This document shows, piece by piece, positions 7,120 through 14,900 of a DNA stretch of 34,458 nt. Under the pieces are notes generated by a model. It saw only the letters and a list, made by a program, of their open reading frames with translations, was not told the DNA's origin and searched no databases. Source of the stretch: Desulfovirgula sp. Its GTDB lineage: Bacteria; Bacillota; Desulfotomaculia; Desulfotomaculales; Nap2-2B. The DNA lies in assembly GCA_020725585.1 (NCBI GenBank), contig DYES01000071.1, positions 1-34,458 of the forward strand, in the 5' to 3' direction. Every line of letters begins with the position of its first letter. Positions within the stretch are counted from its first letter, which is position 1. A program made the translations under genes and the position numbers.

Positions 7120-8288
7120 TCCAAATCCCTCCCGTAAATGACCACGGTATGGGCAGCAATGACGCCGCTCAAGTTATGGGTCAGGCCGATGCGGGCGCCC
7201 TCCACCTGCCGGACGGCGTCGCCGCGCAGCTGGCGCATGATTTCAATGGCCTGCCGGATGCCGGTGGCCCCGAAGGGGTGGCCGCAACTCAACAGGCCGC
7301 CGTCGGTATTTACAGGCACCTGTCCGCCGAAATCTGACCTGCCCTCCTGGATAAAATAGCCTCCCTCGCCTTTTTCGCAAAAGCCAAGGTCTTCGTATTC
7401 AATTATCTCAGAGATGGTAAAACAATCGTGCGTCTGCGCCACGTCGATGTCCCGGGGGCTCACCCGGGCGGTTTTGTAGGCCTGTTCGGCGGCAATTTTC
7501 AAAGATTCCCAGGTGGTCCAGTTGGCCATGTTGGCCGACATGTTGTGCAGACTGGCCTGTCCGGCCCCCCTGATATACACAAGCGGCTTGTCGGTAAGAT
7601 GCCTGGCTTTGTCTTCAACAGCCAGAATAACCGCGGCGGCGCCGTCGGTAACCGGGCAGCAGTCATAAAGCTTTAAGGGGCGGACAATGGGCCGCGCATT
7701 CAGCGCGGTTTCCAGGGTAATCTCTTCCCGGAACTGCCCTTTGCGGTTGTTTAAGCCGTTTCGCCGGTTTTTCACGGAAACCATCGCCAGCTGTTCTTCG
7801 GTGGTACCGTACAGCTTCATGTGCTGTTTGGCTACCATTGCAAATATTGGCGGTGGCAGGCCCAGGCCCATGGCGCCGTCCCAGTCGTGGTCTACCGAGG
7901 CCAGCTCGCTAAAGTTAATCTCCCACCGCTGAGGGGTGTATAGCTTTTCACCGCCAATGACCATGATCACATCGGCCAGGCCGCTCTTGATCAAGCCGTA
8001 AGCCATAATTATGCCGGTGCTGCCGGTAGCGCACAAAAGTTCGACACGCGCACAGACGCTTTTCGGTTTAATGCCCAGATGCTCGGCAACCAGCGGCGCC
8101 AGGTGGGTCTGGAAAGAGCAGCGTTCCGTGTAGGCGGAACCGACAATCAGGCCGTCAATATCTTTATTAGTCACTGCCGGATTATCCGCAAAGCAGGCTT
8201 TGCCCGCTTCCTGAAACATATCCCGCAGGGTGGCCTGGCGCACCCCCCACTGGGACTGGCCGCCGGCAATGATACAGACATTGCGCAT
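7116..8288 (-). CDS. SCP2-type thiolase (acyl-CoA acetyltransferase)
   Basis: 390 residues, the usual length for the family. The nucleophilic Cys86 lies in LLCATGSTG, with His287 in THDCFT and the GGLLSCGHPFGATG segment (Cys335, His337) near the C terminus. The HDCF motif puts it in the SCP2/nonspecific lipid-transfer thiolase branch rather than with biosynthetic acetyl-CoA acetyltransferases. It should cleave a 3-oxoacyl-CoA with CoA, as the last step of the beta-oxidation carried by this cluster, probably together with the overlapping DUF35 protein. The BbsAB pair (benzoylsuccinyl-CoA thiolase) is a known precedent for such a complex acting on aromatic acyl-CoA. The exact substrate cannot be read from sequence. 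Confidence 0.9.
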   Translation of the reverse strand: MRNVCIIAGGQSQWGVRQATLRDMFQEAGKACFADNPAVTNKDIDGLIVGSAYTERCSFQTHLAPLVAEHLGIKPKSVCARVELLCATGSTGIIMAYGLIKSGLADVIMVIGGEKLYTPQRWEINFSELASVDHDWDGAMGLGLPPPIFAMVAKQHMKLYGTTEEQLAMVSVKNRRNGLNNRKGQFREEITLETALNARPIVRPLKLYDCCPVTDGAAAVILAVEDKARHLTDKPLVYIRGAGQASLHNMSANMANWTTWESLKIAAEQAYKTARVSPRDIDVAQTHDCFTISEIIEYEDLGFCEKGEGGYFIQEGRSDFGGQVPVNTDGGLLSCGHPFGATGIRQAIEIMRQLRGDAVRQVEGARIGLTHNLSGVIAAHTVVIYGRDLD

Positions 8289-8367
8289 TCTTCGTCACCT
8301 TCCTTCGAAAAATAGGTTAATGCTTGCCTGTTCGTTTGTCGTCGACAATATAATCAAGCCAGGAACT

Positions 8368-8955
8368 TTATAATTTCGCTTCCCGTCCGGCAAAAAAGGC
8401 TTTGACGTTTAGTTCCTTAAACTTCGGAGGAACCATTTCCTCAATAACAGTTTGCCAAACTTCCGCCGGCTCCGCCAGGTAGCTGGACAATGCACCCAAA
8501 AGCACCACTCCCGCCAGGGCCAGATTACCCAACTCCCGGGCCTTAGCCGCTCCTTCTACCCAGACCACCCGGGCGCCCGCCCCGCTCAAGATGGTTTCGA
8601 TTTCCTTTTCCTCAGGATACTTTGCCTGGCCCAGGTTAACCACCGGAGGCATAATGCGGTAGCGATTCACCAAAGCTACCGAACCTGGCTTAAGAAAATG
8701 AGGCCAGCGGGCAGCTTCCAGCATTTCAAAACCTAAAAGATAATCCGCCTCTCCTTCTTCAATCAAGGGCGAGTAAACCTTTTCACCCCAACGGACATGG
8801 CTTTCTACGGCCCCGCCCCGCTGGGCCATGCCGTGAACCTCCGACTTTTTCACGTCATACCCGCAACGCAAGCCCACTTCCGCTAAAATATCGCTGGTCA
8901 GGATAGTGCCTTGACCACCTACCCCCGCAAATAAGAAATCTATTTTTTTCTTCAT
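8368..8955 (-). CDS. iorB: Indolepyruvate:ferredoxin oxidoreductase, beta subunit
   Basis: 195 residues of the gamma-type domain of 2-oxoacid:ferredoxin oxidoreductases: FLFAGVGGQGTILTSDILAE at the N terminus, then SEVHGMAQRGGAVESHVRWG and EADYLLGFEMLEAAR. IorB works with IorA to decarboxylate arylpyruvates oxidatively to arylacetyl-CoA, reducing ferredoxin. ATG 8955 is chosen because GGGGGTGA lies nine bases upstream; a TTG at 8982 has a weaker site. It lies 48 bases downstream of iorA, the usual order. In this cluster it could run either towards phenylacetyl-CoA or, with reduced ferredoxin, in reverse. Confidence 0.92.
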   Translation of the reverse strand: MKKKIDFLFAGVGGQGTILTSDILAEVGLRCGYDVKKSEVHGMAQRGGAVESHVRWGEKVYSPLIEEGEADYLLGFEMLEAARWPHFLKPGSVALVNRYRIMPPVVNLGQAKYPEEKEIETILSGAGARVVWVEGAAKARELGNLALAGVVLLGALSSYLAEPAEVWQTVIEEMVPPKFKELNVKAFFAGREAKL

Positions 8956-9003
8956 TATTACTTGTTCACCCCCAATAAACAATTATCCCTTTAACTCAAG
9001 AAA

Positions 9004-10755
9004 TTAACTGCCTAACTGATAAATGGCTTTCGGATTGCATATAGTAGCGCAGAATCCGCAACCAACGCAAAGTGCTGCATCAATCGCTACGCCCCCCTCG
9101 ACTTTGGAGATGGGCACACAACCGATCCGCAGGCAATTACCACATTCGTTACAGAGCTCAAGATTAACCGCGTATGGAGAGTACCTTTCCCTGGTGTAGA
9201 GCACGCAGGGATGACGAGCCACAATCACAGAAGGTTCACCAGATCTGAGGTGCTCCTTGATAGTATCGACGACATTTCTAAAGTCGTAAGGATTAACCAC
9301 GTCTACCCGCTTAAAACCGATTCCCCGGGCTACTTCTTCTACGCTGATCAGCGGCGCATCCTCGCCCATCAAGGTTTTGCCGCTACCCGGGTGAGGCTGG
9401 TGCCCAGTCATGGCGGTTACCCGGTTGTCTAAAACGATAACTGTACTGACTCCCTTATTGTACAAGATGTTGATCAGCGGCGCAACTCCGCTGTGGAAGA
9501 AGGTGGAGTCGCCTATTACGGCTACCGTGCGGTCTTTCACGCCCACTTTGTCCACCCCGTGGACCACGCCTAAGCCGGCGCCCATGCAGCCGCAGGTGTG
9601 CATGGCATTTAAGGGCGGAGCTGCCCCTAAAGTGTAGCAGCCGATATCCCCAAAAGTAACGGTACGCAGCCGTTGCAAAGCGTAAAATACGCCTCTATGC
9701 CCGCACCCCGGACAAAGCATAGGGGGGCGCCCCGGCAACGCCGGCGCGGAAACGACTTTTTTAAGCTCTCCCTGGGGAATTAACCCCGCCTCCTGCGCGC
9801 ATTTTCTGACTCTGCCCGGGCTTAACTCACCGATCATGGGGAATACATCCTTCCCTTTTACTGGAATGCCCAGGAGCCGGACGTGCTCTTCAATAAACGG
9901 GTCCAGTTCCTCTACCACCACCACCTGTTTTACCCGCTCCGCCAGCTCGCGAATTAACTTAACAGGCAGGGGATAAACCATCCCCAACTTTAAAAAAGTA
10001 GCCGTCGGAAAGACTTCTTTTGCATACTGGTAAACAACACCGGAAGAAATGATCCCTAAACTATCATCCCCTGCTTCGATGTAGTTAAGAGGGGTCGCTT
10101 CCGCAAATTCGGCCAGTTTCTTTAACCTTTCCTCGACTACCGGGTGACGTTGGCGCGCGTAAGCAGGGATCATCACATACTTAACCGGGTTTCGCTCGTA
10201 AGCCAATGGTTCTGGGGGGGCCTGCTGAACCGGTTCTTCTTCCAGGTTAACCGCCGTCCGGGAGTGGGATAACCTGGTTGTACTCCTGATAATTACGGGC
10301 GTATCAAAAGCTTCGCTGATTTCCACGGCGTACTTAACAAAACTTTTCGCCTCCTCTGAATCGGCCGGCTCAAGCATAGGGACTTTGGCAAACCTGGCGT
10401 AATGACGGTTATCCTGCTCATTTTGGGAGCTGTGCATGAAGGGATCATCGGCATTAATAATCACGAGTCCTGCCTTCAAACCGGTATACGCAACATAAAA
10501 AAGAGAGTCGGCGGCCACGTTTAGTCCCACGTGCTTGGTGGTCATGACAGCCCGCCTGCCAGCATAAGCGGCGCCCACACATACGTCCAGAGCCACCTTT
10601 TCATTTACGGACCACTCGGCGTAAACGCCCGGATACCTGGCAAAGTTATACAGTATCTCCGAACTTGGCGTACCGGGGTAGCCGGCGCCGATTTTTATCC
10701 CGGCCAGGTAGGCTCCGTAAGCAAAAGCTTCATTGCCAGTCATAATTTTTTTCAT
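9004..10755 (-). CDS. iorA: Indolepyruvate:ferredoxin oxidoreductase, alpha subunit (TPP enzyme with ferredoxin domain)
   Basis: 583 residues, full length for IorA. The N-terminal pyrimidine-binding domain (about 1-180) shows GAGYPGTPSSEIL and the middle domain follows. The TPP pyrophosphate-binding region (about 345-500) shows LCPGCGHRGVF, GDIGCYTLG and VIGDSTFFHSG. The C terminus is a 2x[4Fe-4S] ferredoxin domain, CNECGNCLRIGC plus CVGCGFCATIC. It catalyses arylpyruvate + CoA + oxidised ferredoxin to arylacetyl-CoA + CO2 + reduced ferredoxin. The start has an AGGTGA site. It begins 10 bases after the enoyl-CoA hydratase stop, so it is in the same operon. Arylpyruvates derived from aromatic amino acids are the usual substrates; branched or other 2-oxoacids are possible. 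Confidence 0.95.
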   Translation of the reverse strand: MKKIMTGNEAFAYGAYLAGIKIGAGYPGTPSSEILYNFARYPGVYAEWSVNEKVALDVCVGAAYAGRRAVMTTKHVGLNVAADSLFYVAYTGLKAGLVIINADDPFMHSSQNEQDNRHYARFAKVPMLEPADSEEAKSFVKYAVEISEAFDTPVIIRSTTRLSHSRTAVNLEEEPVQQAPPEPLAYERNPVKYVMIPAYARQRHPVVEERLKKLAEFAEATPLNYIEAGDDSLGIISSGVVYQYAKEVFPTATFLKLGMVYPLPVKLIRELAERVKQVVVVEELDPFIEEHVRLLGIPVKGKDVFPMIGELSPGRVRKCAQEAGLIPQGELKKVVSAPALPGRPPMLCPGCGHRGVFYALQRLRTVTFGDIGCYTLGAAPPLNAMHTCGCMGAGLGVVHGVDKVGVKDRTVAVIGDSTFFHSGVAPLINILYNKGVSTVIVLDNRVTAMTGHQPHPGSGKTLMGEDAPLISVEEVARGIGFKRVDVVNPYDFRNVVDTIKEHLRSGEPSVIVARHPCVLYTRERYSPYAVNLELCNECGNCLRIGCVPISKVEGGVAIDAALCVGCGFCATICNPKAIYQLGS

Positions 10756-10765
10756 TAAAAATCAC

Positions 10766-11545
10766 CTACCTATCAGTAAAGTTTGGCTTTCGCTTTTCTA
10801 AAAAAGCGCTGATTCCTTCCCGCCGGTCATGGCTGGCAAAGGCTAGCAGGAAGTTTTTCATTTCCAAATTTAGCCCGCTGTTAAGATCTAGATTTAGCCC
10901 GGTTTGAATGGTATCTTTTAAGACTCCTAGGGCGTGGGCGGACTTGGCCGCCAGTTTTTTGGCCAGTTCCAGGGCTTCCTTAAGTAAATCGACCGCCGGC
11001 GCCACCCGGCTGACCAGTCCGATTTGTTCGGCCCGCCCGGCATCAATCATTTCACCCAAATAAAGGAGTTCTTTAGCCCGCCCGAGGCCAATCAAGCGCG
11101 GCAGGCGCTGCGTTCCTCCGGCGCCGGGGATAATCGCGAGATTTATCTCCGGAAAGCCAAACCTGGCCTTATCCGACGCCAGACGAAAATCACACGCCAG
11201 GGCCAGCTCGCAACCGCCACCCAAAGCCAGGCCGTTTACCGCCGCAATCGTCGGCTTTTTCATATTTTCCAGCTTATTAAAAGCGGCCAGGGAAAGTTGA
11301 GTGAATTTATACATTTCTACCGGCGAGAGATCCTTCATTTCGGCGATATCGGCTCCGGCGGCAAACGCCTTCTCCCCGGCTCCCGTAATGATCACGGCCC
11401 GCACGCCGGGGTCGGCTTCCAGTTCTTCAACCAGTTGCCCGAGTTCGCGAAAAACTTTGCTGCTTAACGGGTTAAGAGGGGGGCGGTTCAAAGTAACGGT
11501 AGCCACTTTATCTTCAACAGCAACCAGTAAAGTTTCATATGCCAT
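10766..11545 (-). CDS. Enoyl-CoA hydratase (crotonase family)
   Basis: 259 residues, the standard length. Both catalytic glutamates are present at the right 20-residue spacing: Glu113 in GGGCELALACDF and Glu133 in FGFPEINLAIIPGAGGTQRL. The oxyanion-hole segment is FAAGADIAEM. It adds water to trans-2-enoyl-CoA, giving the 3-hydroxyacyl-CoA for the dehydrogenase encoded just upstream. GGAGGAAGG precedes the ATG. It is tightly packed in the operon, 27 bases after the dehydrogenase and 10 before iorA. It might serve a cinnamoyl-type, crotonyl or alicyclic enoyl-CoA; sequence alone does not decide. Confidence 0.94.
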   Translation of the reverse strand: MAYETLLVAVEDKVATVTLNRPPLNPLSSKVFRELGQLVEELEADPGVRAVIITGAGEKAFAAGADIAEMKDLSPVEMYKFTQLSLAAFNKLENMKKPTIAAVNGLALGGGCELALACDFRLASDKARFGFPEINLAIIPGAGGTQRLPRLIGLGRAKELLYLGEMIDAGRAEQIGLVSRVAPAVDLLKEALELAKKLAAKSAHALGVLKDTIQTGLNLDLNSGLNLEMKNFLLAFASHDRREGISAFLEKRKPNFTDR

Positions 11546-11572
11546 TTACCTTCCTCCAATCCCGCACTCTGG

Positions 11573-12436
11573 TTACTTTTTTGAATATGTATACCAACCG
11601 GCGCCGGTTTTCCGGCCCAAACGCCCGGCCCGAACCAAAGTCTTGAGAGCCAGGGGCGGATTCCAGCGCATATCTTTAAATTCTTCACAGAAATAATTTG
11701 CCACGTGATAGCCTATATCTACGCCGGTGAAGTCTTGCAGTTCAAAAGGCCCCATCGGATAATTTAAACCCAATTTAACCGCCGTGTCTATATCCTCAAT
11801 CGTCGCCACCCCTTCTTCCAGCAGGCGGATCGCCTCGATGAACTGGGCCATTAAAATCCGGTTGACAATAAAGCCGGGGGAGTCCTTCTTTACCTCCACG
11901 GTAGTCTTGCCCATTTTTTGGGCCACTTTGGAAAGCACCCGCACGGTCTCGTCGCTGGTGGCAAAACCCCGGATGATTTCCACCAGCTTCATGATCGGCG
12001 GCGGGTTAAAAAAGTGCATCCCGGCCACTTTCTCCGGCCTTTTGGTGGCTGAAGCAATGACCGTAATGGACATGGAAGAGGTGTTCGTGGCCAGATAGGC
12101 CTCCGGTTTGCACACCTGATCCAGCCTGGCAAAGGCTTCCTTTTTCGCCTGGAGATCCTCGATAATCGCCTCGATGACCAGGTCCGCGCCGGCAAAGGCG
12201 TCGCCTATTCCGGTGGTGGCAGCGATGCGGCGCATAATTTCTTCCTTTTGTCCCGCCGTTATTTTCCCCTTTTCCACGCTTTTGGCAAGAAAGTCACCGA
12301 TCCGGGCGAGCGCCCGGTCGACAATGGACTGCTCCACGTCGCTTAAAACTACTTCGTACCCCACAGCGGCCGCCACCTGGGCAATCCCCCCGCCCATGGC
12401 GCCGGCCCCCAACACAGCGATTTTTTTAATTTCCAT
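11573..12436 (-). CDS. 3-hydroxyacyl-CoA dehydrogenase (3-hydroxybutyryl-CoA dehydrogenase type)
   Basis: 287 residues, single-function form. The Rossmann motif is GAGAMGGGIAQ (10-20), and the catalytic His141 lies in MHFFNPPPIMKLVEII with Ser120 and Asn118 upstream. The C-terminal helical domain ends in LGRKTGAGWYTYSK, a family hallmark. It oxidises (S)-3-hydroxyacyl-CoA with NAD to 3-oxoacyl-CoA, linking the hydratase to the thiolase. The ATG has AAGGAGG upstream. It lies 50 bases downstream of the dehydratase genes, consistent with one operon. Family certain; chain-length or aromatic preference unknown. Confidence 0.95.
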   Translation of the reverse strand: MEIKKIAVLGAGAMGGGIAQVAAAVGYEVVLSDVEQSIVDRALARIGDFLAKSVEKGKITAGQKEEIMRRIAATTGIGDAFAGADLVIEAIIEDLQAKKEAFARLDQVCKPEAYLATNTSSMSITVIASATKRPEKVAGMHFFNPPPIMKLVEIIRGFATSDETVRVLSKVAQKMGKTTVEVKKDSPGFIVNRILMAQFIEAIRLLEEGVATIEDIDTAVKLGLNYPMGPFELQDFTGVDIGYHVANYFCEEFKDMRWNPPLALKTLVRAGRLGRKTGAGWYTYSKK

Positions 12437-12486
12437 TCACTTCCGCCTCCTTTGGAGCATGATAAGCATTATATACATTATAACCT

Positions 12487-13683
12487 CTATCTATTTGTTA
12501 ACTGTTCAAAAAAGATCCGGAACTTTTCCCTGATCTGTTCTTCTGCAAAATAGCGCTGATCGGCCATGTCCGCCTCAAAGACAATCCCCGGTAAACCAGT
12601 GCGCCGGGCAATAATGCTGCGCTTGTCGTAAAGCCCAAAGGACGTCGGCTTACAGCTGCGGTTGGAAAACAAAACAAAGCCGTCCACCTTATATCTGCGC
12701 ATCAACCCTATTTTGCGCTCGACCCGGTAATCAAACCCCCGGTTGACGAAAGCTTCCGCATAGTTTTCAGCCAGGCTCTCCAGTGGCCTCTCCAGATCAA
12801 AATGATAGACCCAGGAATGGGTGTACTGGGAAACGGCCACCAGCGCCCCGTTTTGGGCAAACAGATCGGCAAACCAGCGTAACCTGGGCCAGACGGGAAT
12901 GTGGTCCCAGTAGATCTTCCAGCGCTCATCGGGCAGGGCGTATATTTTCTTTTCCAGCCTTTCCTCCAGCTCTCTTTTTAATTCCCGGTAATATGCGACG
13001 GCGGCTTCCGTGCCCCGCAGAGTGACGATGGGCGCCATGTGAAAACAGGCGTCGAAAAAGCCGAAGGGCGCCGGCCGCAAAGCCGCCGTGTCAAGGATTT
13101 CGTTCCACAGGCGGCAGGCTTCGTTGGCCAGGGAAAGCACCTCCGTCAAGCGGTCGAAGTCAAACTGTCTTCCCGTGTAAACCTCGATGAAATCGATCAG
13201 TTCGTGCATCTGTTCTACAAGATACCTTTTGATCAAAGTTGTGGAAGCGCCCTCAATAAATGGGACGTCCAGCAAGAAATAAGGCACCTGATAAAAACGG
13301 CCGGCCACTTCAAACCACTTTTGCAGGGTGCCGCACTGGGTGTTGCAGCAAAAAACGAGGTCGGGCCTGGTTATTTCCCCCACCGGGTGCTCTTTTGAGT
13401 GTGCGTCCCCCAGGCCGCAGCGGGCGTAGCCGCAAAGATCGGCGTAGTAACCGCGCGCTTCGGCAGTAGCGGATAATTTCTCCGTTGTTTTCCGGGCCGC
13501 CGCCAGCGCCCCGAAATTTTCCGGGTAATAGGGAAAGAGCCCGGCGGCGTAAACAATTTCTACCGGGAAAACAGCTGTCACCCAAACGACCGGGATTCCC
13601 CGCTCTTTTGCCTGAACACCCCTGGCGTAATAATCAGCCATTACTTCTTTTAAGAGGGCGGAGGTGCAAAAAGGCGTTCCCAT
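12487..13683 (-). CDS. 2-hydroxyacyl-CoA dehydratase subunit (HgdB/FldC-like)
   Basis: 398 residues of the 2-hydroxyglutaryl-CoA dehydratase subunit D family. The N terminus has the typical VVWVTAVFPVEIVYAAGLFP, then cysteines Cys84 and Cys89 (DLCGYARCGLG) and Cys112/113/117 (FCCNTQCGTL) that can ligate the [4Fe-4S] cluster. In known enzymes a heterodimer is reduced by an ATP-driven activator and then eliminates water from (R)-2-hydroxyacyl-CoA through a ketyl radical; related proteins reduce benzoyl-CoA. It starts one base after the stop of its partner (13684), so they are co-translated. No intact activator gene is in the window. Substrates such as phenyllactyl-CoA are an inference from the IorAB and ligase neighbours. 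Confidence 0.9.
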   Translation of the reverse strand: MGTPFCTSALLKEVMADYYARGVQAKERGIPVVWVTAVFPVEIVYAAGLFPYYPENFGALAAARKTTEKLSATAEARGYYADLCGYARCGLGDAHSKEHPVGEITRPDLVFCCNTQCGTLQKWFEVAGRFYQVPYFLLDVPFIEGASTTLIKRYLVEQMHELIDFIEVYTGRQFDFDRLTEVLSLANEACRLWNEILDTAALRPAPFGFFDACFHMAPIVTLRGTEAAVAYYRELKRELEERLEKKIYALPDERWKIYWDHIPVWPRLRWFADLFAQNGALVAVSQYTHSWVYHFDLERPLESLAENYAEAFVNRGFDYRVERKIGLMRRYKVDGFVLFSNRSCKPTSFGLYDKRSIIARRTGLPGIVFEADMADQRYFAEEQIREKFRIFFEQLTNR

Positions 13684-14880
13684 CTATTTTGCCCCCTCTA
13701 GCATTTCAATAAAGGCGCCGACGCGCGTTTTGATCTGTCCTAAAGACACGTTGCCCACCTCCGTCTCCAGGCGCAGGGTGGGAACCCCGGCCGCGTCGAG
13801 CCCTTCTTTCAGGTAAGGGTAGTCGTAGTTCTCGGGCTCGCAAAACTTCAAGTGCACAAAAATAACTCCGTCCGCCTGCGTTTCCCGCACTTTTTTTAAG
13901 AGTGCGTCTTTGCGGTCCTGCTTTTTATTGACGAAGCAGGCAAACGGCGGACGGGCAAGCTGCCGCTCGGCGAGGGCGACGTAGGGATCGCCGTTCTCCT
14001 TCACATCATTGGCGATATATCGCCAGCCGGTGCACAGTTCGTCCCCGACACAAACGGCGCCGACCTCGTCTAAGACATCCATCAGGGCGGGCGGTTCCCA
14101 CAATTTGCCGCTTAAGATTACCCGCACCCGTGTTTTTTCCCGACCAGTTTTTAATTTCAAAAGCTCCTGTTCCAAGGCGTTTATTAGCCGGTTGAGCAGT
14201 TCCTGATGGTTTTCCTTCGGGATCAGAAAAGACGATTTAATTACGTCGTACGTCGCCCGGTTGCCGAGGATTTCCGGGTGCCGGACGTGAAACTCAAAAA
14301 GGCGGCGCAAAAGGGCGCGATGACGGTTGTATAACCGGATGCTGTTGCCTAGATCCTGAGCCGTTATTTTCCGGCCCGTAAACTGCTCCAGCCTGGCCTT
14401 TAAACGCCCCATTTCGCCGAGCAGGTAATTTTTTGCGCTGGGCCGGTCCAACTGCCTGGGCATGAGAAAATTTTCCATGAAATGAAAGGGCCTTACTTTT
14501 TTCCAGATGGTGTAAACCGTTCTGGTGGTATCACAAATCGTCGGCACGATTAACCCCTGCAAATAATCGAGTCCGCCGGACAGCGCCATCCCAAAGGCGC
14601 AGCGCATCAGCGAACAGGCCCAGGTCTGCAGGTGGGCGTCCGCCTGGCTGATCTGCCTCCTGTCGTAGGCTACCACGCCGAACGGATACGCCCCCGCAGA
14701 ATGTACGAGCTCTTCCGGCACGTCGGTAGGCAAATGGCCGATTACTCTCACAATCTTCTCGGAGGCTGCCTTCTTTACAGCTGCAGCCGGATCGCGGGCA
14801 ATCTGCTGAAACTCGCCGAGCGCCTCCGTCACGTTGATCGCCTGCATTTCTTTCTTTGGTTGGGGGCCTGGGCGTTCCAA
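13684..14880 (-). CDS. 2-hydroxyacyl-CoA dehydratase subunit (HgdA/FldB-like)
   Basis: 398 residues, distant paralogue of the next gene. Shared features are VPEELVHSAGAYPFGV, Cys89 and Cys94 (WACSLMRCAFG) and Cys116 (PTICDTTR), matching the iron-sulfur ligand positions of the family, and a C-terminal half with VKFCEPENYDYPYLK where an iron-sulfur-binding Cys is common. The start is TTG at 14880, supported by an ideal GGAGGTGA six bases upstream. It pairs with the gene starting one base after its stop. It begins 20 bases after the acyl-CoA synthetase stop, so the synthetase may supply the CoA ester. Both subunits keep their cysteines and look functional. Confidence 0.88.
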   Translation of the reverse strand: MERPGPQPKKEMQAINVTEALGEFQQIARDPAAAVKKAASEKIVRVIGHLPTDVPEELVHSAGAYPFGVVAYDRRQISQADAHLQTWACSLMRCAFGMALSGGLDYLQGLIVPTICDTTRTVYTIWKKVRPFHFMENFLMPRQLDRPSAKNYLLGEMGRLKARLEQFTGRKITAQDLGNSIRLYNRHRALLRRLFEFHVRHPEILGNRATYDVIKSSFLIPKENHQELLNRLINALEQELLKLKTGREKTRVRVILSGKLWEPPALMDVLDEVGAVCVGDELCTGWRYIANDVKENGDPYVALAERQLARPPFACFVNKKQDRKDALLKKVRETQADGVIFVHLKFCEPENYDYPYLKEGLDAAGVPTLRLETEVGNVSLGQIKTRVGAFIEMLEGAK

Positions 14881-14900
14881 AAGCCGTCACCTCCCTGCTC

